This document shows positions 24,585 to 33,011 of a stretch of 64,000 bases of DNA, one piece after another. The first letter of the stretch is position 1; the number at the start of each line of letters is the position of its first letter. The notes under the pieces are model-generated. The model saw only the letters and a program-made list of their open reading frames with translations, was not told the origin of the DNA and ran no database searches. The DNA comes from Balneolales bacterium ANBcel1. GTDB taxonomy: Bacteria; Bacteroidota; Rhodothermia; Balneolales; Natronogracilivirgulaceae. Location: assembly GCA_029688905.1 (NCBI GenBank), contig JARULB010000001.1:62001-126000 (forward strand). The letters run 5' to 3'. A program made the translations under genes and the position numbers.

Positions 24585-25400
24585 ATGTCGCAACCCGTAA
24601 AGGTTCTGTTCATCGGTGATATTGTCGGATCACCCGGCCTCTCCCTTCTGGAAACCCTGCTCCCCTCTCTCATCAGCAAATACGAAGCGCAGTTTGTCAT
24701 CGCCAATGCGGAGAACTCCCATGAGGGTATGGGAATAAACGAAGAAATCATCCGGACTCTGTACCGGCTGGGAGTTCATGTGATTACTGGTGGAAATCAC
24801 AGTTTTGCCAAGTGGAAGATCTATCCGTACATGAAAACGGACCCCCGGCTGCTGCGCCCCATGAACTATCCGAAGGGAGCGCACGGATACGGATTCGGCG
24901 TATACGACATACCTGATTCCGGTCACCGGATCGGAGTCGTAAACCTGCAGGGCCGAACCTATATGCAGCCGATCGATGATCCGTTTCGCGCCGGTGACTG
25001 GGTGCTCGAAAAAATCCGGCAGGAGACAAAAATGGTCTTCATCGACTTCCATGCCGAAGCTACAGCCGAAAAGATGGCCTTTGGGTGGTATATCGACGGG
25101 CGCGCCTCCGTAGTTGCCGGCACCCACACACACATACCGACCGCCGATGCACGGCTGCTGCCCAAAGGCACCGGTTATATTTCCGATGTGGGCATGACCG
25201 GCCCCTACCAGTCCGTTATCGGCATGGACAGAGACACGGCTGTCAAACGGTTCCTGCTCCAGACCCCCCACAAATACAAGATGGCCAACGGAGACAACCG
25301 GATCTGCGGCCTGTTTACAAAAATCGATCCCGAGAGCGGATCATGCATTCATATCGAGCCGATTATCTTTCCAGCATTTGAAACCGGAAAATCATCGTGA
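24585..25400 (+). CDS. YmdB/TIGR00282-family metallophosphoesterase
   Basis: The 271-residue cytoplasmic enzyme carries the dinuclear-metal motifs FIGDIVGSPG, NAENSHEGMGI, GGNHSF, VFIDFHAEATAEKMAF and AGTHTHIPTADARLLPKGTGY, which define the YmdB family (2',3'-cyclic nucleotide phosphodiesterase, modulating RNase Y and biofilm formation in Bacillus). The ATG at 24585 has AGGAAGG at 24571-24577, one of the better ribosome sites here. Its stop overlaps the GTG start of lolD by 4 nt (GTGA), indicating translational coupling of two functionally unrelated proteins. Confidence 0.92.
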   Translation: MSQPVKVLFIGDIVGSPGLSLLETLLPSLISKYEAQFVIANAENSHEGMGINEEIIRTLYRLGVHVITGGNHSFAKWKIYPYMKTDPRLLRPMNYPKGAHGYGFGVYDIPDSGHRIGVVNLQGRTYMQPIDDPFRAGDWVLEKIRQETKMVFIDFHAEATAEKMAFGWYIDGRASVVAGTHTHIPTADARLLPKGTGYISDVGMTGPYQSVIGMDRDTAVKRFLLQTPHKYKMANGDNRICGLFTKIDPESGSCIHIEPIIFPAFETGKSS

Positions 25401-26098
25401 AGAAAGACGAATTGCTTCTCAAGGCAACCGATATCCACAAAACATATCGCGGAAAAACCGAACCTGTACAGGTTTTGAGAGGGCTTGATATTTCCATTCA
25501 CCGAAATGACCTGGCTGCGATTGTCGGCGCCAGCGGTTCTGGTAAAAGCACGCTTCTCCACATTCTTGGGGGGCTGGATCGTCCCGACAGCGGCAGCATC
25601 CGCTTTCGCGACAGGGAACTCTCCTCTATGGATGACGAGACCCTGGCAGGGTTTCGAAATCGCAATATCGGGTTTGTATTTCAGTTTCATCACCTGCTTC
25701 CGGAATTCTCCGCCCTTGAAAACGTCTTCATGCCCGGACTCATCGCCGGAAAGTCCATGGCAGAGATCAAGCAGCGAGCCGAATACCTGCTCGAGGAGAC
25801 GGGCCTGAAGGACCGGATCGACCACCGCCCTTCCGAACTCTCCGGCGGTGAACAGCAACGGGTAGCAGTCGCCCGCGCACTTATGAATGAGCCCGAGATC
25901 ATCATGGCGGACGAACCCACGGGAAATCTGGACGAGCGGAATACCGAAAAACTGCTGGCCCTGCTGATGGACCTCAAGCAGAAAGAGCAGAGCGCCATCG
26001 TACTGATTACTCACGACCATCGAATTGCACACATCACCCCTTCGGTTTTCCATCTGCAGGAAGGGCGATTGACTCCCGAGAAAATGCACCATACCTGA
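25397..26098 (+). CDS. lolD: LolD-type ABC transporter ATP-binding protein
   Basis: This 233-residue ATPase has Walker A GASGSGKST, signature LSGGEQQRVAVARAL, Walker B IIMADEPTGNLD and the LolD-typical FVFQFHHLLPEFSALENV. LolD powers release of lipoproteins from the inner membrane in the LolCDE complex. No LolC/E permease is adjacent, so the partner must lie elsewhere; MacB- or FtsE-like ATPases of the same subfamily cannot be fully excluded. It starts at a GTG overlapping the stop of the phosphoesterase gene. The many lipoproteins in this window fit a need for Lol transport. Confidence 0.88.
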   Translation: MKKDELLLKATDIHKTYRGKTEPVQVLRGLDISIHRNDLAAIVGASGSGKSTLLHILGGLDRPDSGSIRFRDRELSSMDDETLAGFRNRNIGFVFQFHHLLPEFSALENVFMPGLIAGKSMAEIKQRAEYLLEETGLKDRIDHRPSELSGGEQQRVAVARALMNEPEIIMADEPTGNLDERNTEKLLALLMDLKQKEQSAIVLITHDHRIAHITPSVFHLQEGRLTPEKMHHT

Positions 26099-26100
26099 TT

Positions 26101-26130
26101 TTGTCCTCTGGCAAAACAGTCATATATTTA
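26101..26130 (+). promoter_or_regulatory. Promoter of the TPR membrane protein gene
   Basis: TTG (26101-26103), a 19-nt spacer and TATATTTA (26123-26130) match seven of the eight -7 positions and lie between lolD and the next gene. The transcript would start about 38 nt before the ATG at 26174. Confidence 0.55.
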
Positions 26131-26173
26131 CCTCACTTTTTAACATCGTTTTTTACCAGGTTAGAACAACATT

Positions 26174-26860
26174 ATGGCCAAGCGACTCTCCAAAGAACAA
26201 CTCGAAACGGATCCCCTCCTTACCAGTTACTATATTTTTGTCAGTTTCATCAAACGCAACATGACCGCCGTAATCGCCGTTTCGGTTGCGGTACTGGTCA
26301 TCGTTGGCGGAGGAATCTATTACTATCTCCACTCCCAGGCCCAGGAACAGGAAGCCCAGGAGCTTCTGGCACAGGTGGATCCGGCATTCCAGGCCGGTGA
26401 TTACGAAATCGCCCTCGAAGGGGGCAGCACCCGTATTACCGTGGGCCTGATCGACATCATCAACAATTATGGCCGTACCAATGCCGGCAACATGGCCCGC
26501 TATTACGCGGCCGTAGCAGAGTCGGAGCTGGGTAATTACGCCCAGGCGCGATACTACATCGAACGGTTCAACCCGCCCGAGGGGATACTCGGAGTAGGTC
26601 CGATCGCGCTCCACGGCGTCATTCTCGCAAATCTCGGTGAGTTTGAAGAGGCGGCGGATATCTTTGTTAAAGCAGCGGAGTGGGATAAAAACAACTCTAC
26701 CACGCCCCAAAACCTGCTGCAAGCCGCCCAGGTGTCGATGGAAGCCAACAACTACAGCCGTGCCACAGAGTATGTGAACCGCATCCTGCGGGATTACCCG
26801 GATTCGGAATTTGTAGACCGGGCGCGCAGGCTGGAAGGCATGCTTCTGGCTCGCGGATAA
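26174..26860 (+). CDS. Membrane-anchored tetratricopeptide protein (YfgM-like)
   Basis: The 228-residue protein has a charged cytoplasmic N-terminus (about 30 residues), one transmembrane helix (about 31-52, TAVIAVSVAVLVIVGGGIYYY) and an extracytoplasmic domain of about four TPR-like helical repeats (for example ARYYAAVAESELGNYAQARYY and ALHGVILANLGEFEEAADIF). This layout matches the YfgM ancillary SecYEG translocon subunit/DUF2133 group widespread in Bacteroidota. A role in periplasmic protein biogenesis is inferred. Confidence 0.85.
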   Translation: MAKRLSKEQLETDPLLTSYYIFVSFIKRNMTAVIAVSVAVLVIVGGGIYYYLHSQAQEQEAQELLAQVDPAFQAGDYEIALEGGSTRITVGLIDIINNYGRTNAGNMARYYAAVAESELGNYAQARYYIERFNPPEGILGVGPIALHGVILANLGEFEEAADIFVKAAEWDKNNSTTPQNLLQAAQVSMEANNYSRATEYVNRILRDYPDSEFVDRARRLEGMLLARG

Positions 26861-26975
26861 GCCTAACGAATGGGAGTGAATCAGGCTCCGTTCACACCGC
26901 CCTTGCAAACGGTCACGTAAGTACCCTCAAGAAGGCGTTATTTTCCCTGTTCCGTACACTTTATATTTTTTTTAA

Positions 26976-27120
26976 GAAATATATAATAATCGGGTACTCT
27001 GAACCGTAACATAGTCAAGTGCAGCAAGCGAACAGCACTGCATGGACAGGACACAATAAACTACATTGACCTCTAAGTTTACAGCCCCGAATACTGATTC
27101 TATTCGGGGCTTCGTTTTTT
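26976..27120 (+). ncRNA. Possible small RNA ahead of a strong terminator
   Basis: A 220-nt gap after the TPR gene ends in a very strong terminator. Within it are TATATTTT (26962-26969), which could be a -7 box, and TATAAT (26982-26987), and no coding frame is seen. The segment 27019-27043 contains GTGC/GCAC arms. Either this is a long 3' untranslated region or a small RNA of about 100-140 nt starting near 26976-26995. Confidence 0.35.
27083..27120 (+). terminator. Strong intrinsic terminator
   Basis: AGCCCCGAATA (27083-27093) pairs perfectly with TATTCGGGGCT (27101-27111) around a 7-nt loop, followed by TTCG and six Ts ending at 27120. It works on the plus strand and its T-run reaches the last base of the convergent DUF2721 gene. 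Confidence 0.9.
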
Positions 27121-27521
27121 CAGCTGTTTTTCTCACCGCTCATATCACTCAGCTGGATGTTCAACGCCCTGATCGAAATCTGGATTTCCCAGATGGACAA
27201 GCCCAGTGAGGCCAGAAGAAAAAGCATGCTGGCTCCGAAGGTATATTCCGCAGCCGTTATGTATCCCTGAAACAGGAGCAGCATGCAGAGTGCCGACAGG
27301 AACAGGCTGATCACGCCCAGGACCTGCATGTCACGAATCAGACGGGTTCGCAGCCGTAAATTGGCGATCTGTGAGACAAGGGCAGGGTCACCGTCCTCCT
27401 GATACCGTTTGTGAAGATTCCGGATAAGTGTGGCGAGGGTCAAAAAGCGGTTGGTATAGGCCAGCAATAAGAGAGAAATCGCCGGAAACAGAAGCGCCGG
27501 TGTCGCCAGGTCTAATGACAT
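27120..27521 (-). CDS. DUF2721 membrane protein
   Basis: This 133-residue protein of unknown function has three hydrophobic segments (about 4-20, 66-86, 90-110) and the DUF2721 core LLAYTNRFLTLATLIRNLH followed by the charged IANLRLRTRLIRDMQVLGV. It is an inner-membrane protein. The ATG at 27521 was preferred over a GTG/TTG-type extension to 27560, which would add an uncharacteristic basic leader. Its stop overlaps the T-run of the convergent terminator. Confidence 0.8.
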   Translation of the reverse strand: MSLDLATPALLFPAISLLLLAYTNRFLTLATLIRNLHKRYQEDGDPALVSQIANLRLRTRLIRDMQVLGVISLFLSALCMLLLFQGYITAAEYTFGASMLFLLASLGLSIWEIQISIRALNIQLSDMSGEKNS

Positions 27522-27726
27522 GATGCCGATGGGTTGGGGTGATCGGGCAGCCCGCCGCAATGCTCCGACAGGCAGAATGCCGCTGAAAATCGCAGTTTAT
27601 CGTATTGGCAGACATGATAGCGTATTTTATGCTGCATTGCACCATTGCTGTTCATTACCCGCCTGCCACCTGTAGCCGCAGCCCCTGATCCTGCTGCAAT
27701 AACCGCCCGATCCCGTTTTATGAGTC

Positions 27727-30549
27727 TCAGCCGGTACTCTGCATTCCGGCTGCAATTCCGTTGATACTGGAAAATAGCGCATGACGCAGCCGGGAGCTTT
27801 TTTCCTTCCTGTTCCGCTGCATTAGTTCAATCTGCAGCAAATTGAGCACATCGGTGTATGGATTGCGCAGCTGGATGGACTTCCGAATCACCGGGTTGGA
27901 TGTCAGCAGCTCCTCCTCCCCGGAGATGCTCAGCAGCACCCTGCGGGCTTTGCTGAATTCCTCTTCAATAACATGATGGAACTCTTTCTCCACCTGCCGC
28001 GAATAATACCTGGCGATGTCGAGATGGGCCCTGGCCAACTCACGCTGTGCATTGTCGATCACCGAACGGAAAAAACGTGACTCCCCGTACAGGTTTTGCA
28101 TCCGTTCCAGGTCATCGGGAAAATCTTCAAGATAGGAGTCGAGAGCCGAGCCGATGCCGAACCATCCCGGCAGATTGTAGCGGGTCTGTGTCCATGCAAA
28201 CACCCATGGAATCGCGCGAAGATTGTCGAAATCCACCTCCTTGCCGGACTTCCTTGAAACCGGACGCGAGGCGATCGGCAACGCGCTGATAAACTCAATG
28301 GGCGTGATGGTGGTGTACCACTGCCAGACCTCGGTCTTGCGGGTAAACTCCATGTACGATTTCATCGAACGAGCCGATATTTCCTCCATCATGGCCACGG
28401 CCTGTTCATCATTCTTGAATCGATGTGTTTTCTTCCGGCCGGCCCTGGCTGTCGACTGGATCATGGCATTCACGATCTGTTCAAGGTGCCGGCGCGCAAT
28501 ACTCGGCAGCGCGTAGCGGAAAGAGATGACCTCCCCCTGTTCGGTAAAACGGATTTTTCCGTTATGGCAAGCCTGGGGCAGACCGAGCACTGCCTGATTC
28601 GAGCGCCCGCCTCCGCGTCCCACGGTCCCTCCCCTGCCGTGAAACAGCCTGCAGGTCACATCATGGTCCCGGCAAACCGTAGCAAGGTCTTCCTGGGCCT
28701 TGTGAAGCGCCCAGTTGGCCATCCAGTACCCGCCGTCCTTGTTGCTGTCGGAATACCCCAGCATAATCTCCTGAAACATTCCGCGGCTTTGCAGATGCTT
28801 ACGGTAAATGCCATCTTCAAAGAGGCGGGCCATCACCTCCCGGCTGGCATTCAGGTCTTCAACCGTCTCAAACAGCGGCACCACATCGATCAGGGTGTCC
28901 ACACCGGCGTGGGAATACCGCCAGATACCGGTCTCCTTGGCGATAAGCAGCACCTCCATGAGATCACTGACGTCGTGGGTCATGCTGACGATGATGCTTC
29001 CGATCGCGTTTGGATCGCGCTCCAGGGCCTTGTAAATCACGCGGAATGTAGCCAGTAGATCAGACGAGGTTTCGCCAAGCCGGGTGTTTTTCGGAATCAG
29101 CGGCCGGGGGCTTCTCAGCTCCTGTTCCAGCAGCTCCCGCTTCTTTTCTTCCTTCATGTTACGGTACCCGGTGGCCACCCCGGCAGATTCCAGCATTTCG
29201 GCAACACAGGTGCCGTAGATGTCGCTATGCTGACGAATATCGAGCGCCGCCATATGATACCCGAATGTCTTGATCTGGTAGTGCAGCTTCCGGAGGGATC
29301 CACGGTCGGCCAGCTGGCGGAAGCCGGCCTGGCGCAATGCCGAGATGAGCTGCTCCACATCATCCAGAAACACCGGTATGGGATAGGGGCCGGCCTCGGT
29401 GGATGCCATATCGAGCAGAGAGCGGCGCTGCAGCATCAGTTTGTGCTGCATAAAATGGACTTTAAGACGATAGGGCTCGTGCCAGTAGTCGGCAGTTTTC
29501 AAACCGGTATCACACACTTCTTCATCGCTCTTTATACCGTCGATCAGAACCTGCGGAACTTCCATGTGCCGGGAAGAAATGCTCAGTTCGTACCAGACGG
29601 CGCTCAGGGCCTGCTCATACCGGTTAAACGCCGATTCATAATGCAGGCGGAGCGTCTCCCCGGTCATTTCCGAAGTAACCCTGGGGTTGCCGTCGCGATC
29701 GCCGCCGATCCAGCTGCGGTATTTCAGAAACGGAGGGAGCTCCGGGCGCTTGCCGTAATAGATATCGGCGGCATCCTCCAGGTCGGAGTAGATTTTCGGC
29801 ACCGTATTCCAGATGGAGTTGCTCAAAAAATAGAGGCCGTTGCGCACCTCATCGTGCACACTCAGGCTGGATGGACGGACATCATCGGTCGATATCAGAA
29901 TACAAATCTGTGAAAACAGTTCTGAGAGAAGCTGTTCCTTTTCGGATGGGATCAGCGACTCGTTGTTGAGCCTGAGGATCAGGCTGGAGATGTTCTGCTG
30001 GATGTGCAGGATACTGCGGCGGCGGGCTTCGGTCGGATGCGCGGTCAGGGTAGGCTGGATATCCAGGCTGGCCAGAATGCTGGTGAACTCGAAATAGGTG
30101 AGGCCCGCTTCCCTGATGTAGTGAATCGCCTGCATCACCGATTCATCCCGGGGGTGGTCTTTATCGGCATTGAGCTCCCGCTCCCGGTTGATTCTGGTGA
30201 TCTCGATCTGCTCGGCCCGATTGACCAGGTGAAAAAACGAGGTAAACGCCCTGAGAAGCCAGTCCATCTGGTTGGTTGTCAGGGCCGCCAGTGTCTGCTG
30301 CACCTCGGACCGGAGAGCACCGGCGTCCTGCCCTTCCTCATAGGCCAGTTTGCATCTGGCCCGAAGGGATTCCACCATGTCGAACATCTCCTCTCCCGCC
30401 AGGTCTCTGACGGCGTGCCCAAGCATTGAGCCCAGCAGATTCACATTGCGGCTGAGAGGCCGGGAGATGCCCTCTCCTTCCGCCTCAATGTCCAGTCCCT
30501 TCCATTCTTGCATAGGTCCCATGCTGTAAGTCCCGTTATTCTGATTCAT
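27727..30549 (-). CDS. ppc: Phosphoenolpyruvate carboxylase
   Basis: The 940-residue enzyme carboxylates phosphoenolpyruvate to oxaloacetate, replenishing the TCA cycle. Catalytic blocks are present: LTAHPTEARRRS (catalytic His), WIGGDRDGNPRVT, GYSDSNKDGGYWMANW, FHGRGGTVGRGGG and the C-terminal asparagine-containing allosteric region LRNPYTDVLNLLQIELMQR. Length is normal for the family. Starts at 30549 (MNQNN) and 30558 (MITMNQ) are both possible; an upstream extension to 30732 would add about 60 atypical residues. A TATATTTA box on the minus strand at 30624-30617 could be its -7 element. It is divergent from tdk. Confidence 0.95.
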   Translation of the reverse strand: MNQNNGTYSMGPMQEWKGLDIEAEGEGISRPLSRNVNLLGSMLGHAVRDLAGEEMFDMVESLRARCKLAYEEGQDAGALRSEVQQTLAALTTNQMDWLLRAFTSFFHLVNRAEQIEITRINRERELNADKDHPRDESVMQAIHYIREAGLTYFEFTSILASLDIQPTLTAHPTEARRRSILHIQQNISSLILRLNNESLIPSEKEQLLSELFSQICILISTDDVRPSSLSVHDEVRNGLYFLSNSIWNTVPKIYSDLEDAADIYYGKRPELPPFLKYRSWIGGDRDGNPRVTSEMTGETLRLHYESAFNRYEQALSAVWYELSISSRHMEVPQVLIDGIKSDEEVCDTGLKTADYWHEPYRLKVHFMQHKLMLQRRSLLDMASTEAGPYPIPVFLDDVEQLISALRQAGFRQLADRGSLRKLHYQIKTFGYHMAALDIRQHSDIYGTCVAEMLESAGVATGYRNMKEEKKRELLEQELRSPRPLIPKNTRLGETSSDLLATFRVIYKALERDPNAIGSIIVSMTHDVSDLMEVLLIAKETGIWRYSHAGVDTLIDVVPLFETVEDLNASREVMARLFEDGIYRKHLQSRGMFQEIMLGYSDSNKDGGYWMANWALHKAQEDLATVCRDHDVTCRLFHGRGGTVGRGGGRSNQAVLGLPQACHNGKIRFTEQGEVISFRYALPSIARRHLEQIVNAMIQSTARAGRKKTHRFKNDEQAVAMMEEISARSMKSYMEFTRKTEVWQWYTTITPIEFISALPIASRPVSRKSGKEVDFDNLRAIPWVFAWTQTRYNLPGWFGIGSALDSYLEDFPDDLERMQNLYGESRFFRSVIDNAQRELARAHLDIARYYSRQVEKEFHHVIEEEFSKARRVLLSISGEEELLTSNPVIRKSIQLRNPYTDVLNLLQIELMQRNRKEKSSRLRHALFSSINGIAAGMQSTG

Positions 30550-30616
30550 TGTTATCATCCGCCCGGGGCCGCACACAGGTGCAGGCGGGGCCGGGGCCGA
30601 CGTCTTTGCCCGCCGG

Positions 30617-30624
30617 TAAATATA
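30617..30624 (-). promoter_or_regulatory. Possible -7 element for ppc
   Basis: On the minus strand this reads TATATTTA, seven of eight matches to TAnnTTTG, about 60-70 nt before the ppc start. No TTG is found about 20 nt upstream, so the promoter is incomplete by eye. Confidence 0.35.
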
Positions 30625-30807
30625 ACATTGTTCCGGACATGGATGAACCTCACCGGGAAAAAGTCTTTTGAAGATTCCATTTTTCTTTTTACGAATCGGC
30701 AGATATATTGCGCTCCATGTATCCTGCCACACCGATTCCGGCGGTACATTGGCCGGTCCGGCAACACCTATTTAAACGCCCTTTGCGTAACCAGTTAGAA
30801 AACAGAT

Positions 30808-31494
30808 ATGCTCAGCGAACCTACGATTCTCTCAAAAAAAATCGGCTGGATTGAAGTCATATGCGGAGGCATGTTCAGTGGCAAAACCGAGGAGTTGATA
30901 CGGAGGGCGCGCAGAGCCCAGTTCGCGGGTCAGCATGTGGTTATTGTGAAGCCGGAAATAGACAAGCGCTATGACGATGTGAACGTGGTTTCGCACAATG
31001 CGACCAGACTGCCGGGCATTGTATCGGCGACGGCCGATCAGATCGTGCTTATGACCGGCAACGCAGAGGTGGTCTGCATAGACGAAGCGCAGTTTTTCGA
31101 CAGCCGCTTGGTGGATGTGGCCAATACGCTGGCCAATAACGGAAAGCGGGTCATTATCGCCGGGCTGGATATGGACTTCGAGGGCAAACCTTTCGACCCC
31201 ATGCCCGACCTGCTGGCCGTCGCCGAATATGTGACCAAACTCCATGCTATCTGCGCCGAAAGCGGCATGCCTGCCAACTACTCCCAGCGGGTAGTAGAAA
31301 GCAGCCAGAGGATACTGGTCGGCGAAGCCGAAGCGTACGAACCGCGGGCGCGCCACTGCTTCCGGCCGCCGGTCGACGCTCCGAAACGCAAGAAGACGAT
31401 CGCCTTCAACCAGGCCGGAGGTTCCAAAGGAGCTTCCGGAGAGACCGCCGAAAAAGATGACAGCCCCGCCCAAACAACCTCCGGCCGGGATTAA
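30808..31494 (+). CDS. tdk: Thymidine kinase (type II)
   Basis: This 228-residue cytosolic enzyme phosphorylates thymidine for salvage. Walker A is GGMFSGKT (20-27), the catalytic base segment is VVCIDEAQFF (around 93) and the lasso region is LHAICAESGMPANYSQR. The zinc site is altered: one cysteine of each expected CxxC pair remains (Cys149, Cys184), while the others are Ser152 and Ala181. About 40 charged residues trail after the enzyme core. nupC starts 27 nt downstream, making a nucleoside uptake and phosphorylation operon. TATATTGC at 30704-30711 is a possible -7 box. Confidence 0.92.
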   Translation: MLSEPTILSKKIGWIEVICGGMFSGKTEELIRRARRAQFAGQHVVIVKPEIDKRYDDVNVVSHNATRLPGIVSATADQIVLMTGNAEVVCIDEAQFFDSRLVDVANTLANNGKRVIIAGLDMDFEGKPFDPMPDLLAVAEYVTKLHAICAESGMPANYSQRVVESSQRILVGEAEAYEPRARHCFRPPVDAPKRKKTIAFNQAGGSKGASGETAEKDDSPAQTTSGRD

Positions 31495-31521
31495 TGCTCA
31501 TTTCCTAATAACCGTTGTTAC

Positions 31522-32862
31522 ATGGATTTTACCGACTTACTCCGAGGCATCATCGGCATGGCCTTTCTCATCGCCCTTGCCACTTTGTTCAGCAGAAACC
31601 GACGAAACATCAACTGGCGGCTGGTCGGAACAGGGGTTTCCATCCAGGTAGTCCTGGGGATCTTCATCCTGAAAGGAGAACAGATGGCAGAGTGGTTCTC
31701 GCCGCTGGGTTGGCCCAAGGAGCTGTTTCGATTCATCTCCTCTTTTTTCGTTCTGATACTCGATTTCACCACGGAAGGAGCCCAGTTCATCTTCGGTGAT
31801 CTTGCACTGAGTCCCGGCATGGACGGCAGCATGGGCCATTTTTTTGCGTTCCAGGTGCTGCCTACCATCGTCTTTTTCGCCTCCATCACCACCATTCTCT
31901 ACCATTACGGAATTCTTCAGGCGATCGTCAAGGGGATGGCCTCCGTAATGAGAAAGCTGCTTGGAACCTCGGGGGCCGAGACTCTGAGCGTCACCGCCAA
32001 TATTTTTATCGGCCAGACAGAGTCGCCCCTGCTCATCAAACCCTACATTGAAAAAATGACCCGCTCGGAGCTGTTGACGGTCATGACGGGCGGGATGGCC
32101 ACAATCGCCGGTGGCATCATGGCTGCCTATATCCAGATGCTCGGGGATGCGTACGCCGTTGCCAACGAAGTCACCCTCACCGTCGGACGCCAGCTTTTCG
32201 CCGAGCAGCTGCTGGGTGCCAGTATCATGGCGGCTCCCGCAGCCATTGTGATCGCCAAAATCTTCTATCCGGAAGATGATACCCCGGCGACCATGGGGGA
32301 TGTCAATATCAGTGTTGAAAAAACCGATGCCAACGGCATCGACGCGGCATCGTCGGGTGCCGCCGAGGGACTTCGTCTGGCGCTGAATGTTGGTGGAATG
32401 CTGCTCGCTTTCATCGCGCTGCTGGCTATGATCAACTCCATGTTCATGTGGTTCGGGGATACGGTTGGCCTCGAACGATTCTTTCCCGGGTTCACTCTGA
32501 CCATGCAGTCGCTGCTCGGCATTATCTTCGCGCCGCTCATGTTCATTCTGGGGGTTCCCTGGGCCGACGCGGTAACCGCCGGATCCATGCTGGGAACCAA
32601 GATTGTCCTGACCGAGTTCATCGCTTATTCCGACCTCTCGGAGTTCATACGAATGGAGTCCCTGGATCCGAAAACCATCGCCATGGCCACATTTGCCCTT
32701 TGCGGTTTTGCCAATTTCGCCTCCATTGCCATCCAGATCGGGGGGATCGGCGGGCTCGCGCCGTCAAGAAAATCAGAGCTGGCCGAGTTTGGAATCCGGG
32801 CCGTCGCTGCCGGTACCATGGCCAACCTGATGTCCGCCACCATCGCGGGCATTCTTTACTGA
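31522..32862 (+). CDS. NupC/CNT-family concentrative nucleoside transporter
   Basis: The 446-residue inner-membrane protein has about ten helices with CNT signatures: FFASITTILYHYGILQ, the gate motif NIFIGQTESPLLIKPYI, GGMATIAGGIMAAYI and the C-terminal ALCGFANFASIAIQIGGIGGLAP. These proteins import nucleosides with sodium or protons. It follows tdk with 27 nt between them, so imported thymidine would be trapped by phosphorylation. Length is slightly above typical, due to a loop around residues 255-275. Confidence 0.92.
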   Translation: MDFTDLLRGIIGMAFLIALATLFSRNRRNINWRLVGTGVSIQVVLGIFILKGEQMAEWFSPLGWPKELFRFISSFFVLILDFTTEGAQFIFGDLALSPGMDGSMGHFFAFQVLPTIVFFASITTILYHYGILQAIVKGMASVMRKLLGTSGAETLSVTANIFIGQTESPLLIKPYIEKMTRSELLTVMTGGMATIAGGIMAAYIQMLGDAYAVANEVTLTVGRQLFAEQLLGASIMAAPAAIVIAKIFYPEDDTPATMGDVNISVEKTDANGIDAASSGAAEGLRLALNVGGMLLAFIALLAMINSMFMWFGDTVGLERFFPGFTLTMQSLLGIIFAPLMFILGVPWADAVTAGSMLGTKIVLTEFIAYSDLSEFIRMESLDPKTIAMATFALCGFANFASIAIQIGGIGGLAPSRKSELAEFGIRAVAAGTMANLMSATIAGILY

Positions 32863-32909
32863 TACAGGTACAGTAACTCCGTACATACTATCAGGAAAGA
32901 ACCGGCGTT

Positions 32910-32944
32910 TTGCTACGGAATAGTGGATAAAAATGCTATCTTTA
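32910..32944 (+). promoter_or_regulatory. Possible promoter of the parvulin cluster
   Basis: TATCTTTA (32937-32944) matches seven of eight -7 positions. A TTG at 32910-32912 is 24 nt upstream, slightly beyond the usual spacing. The transcript would start about 60 nt before the ATG at 33012. Confidence 0.4.
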
Positions 32945-33011
32945 TAGCTTGAAAGAAATACGCCTTTTTGACATTAAACCCTAATTGAACCAAGTCATTA
33001 TTTCACAGCAT

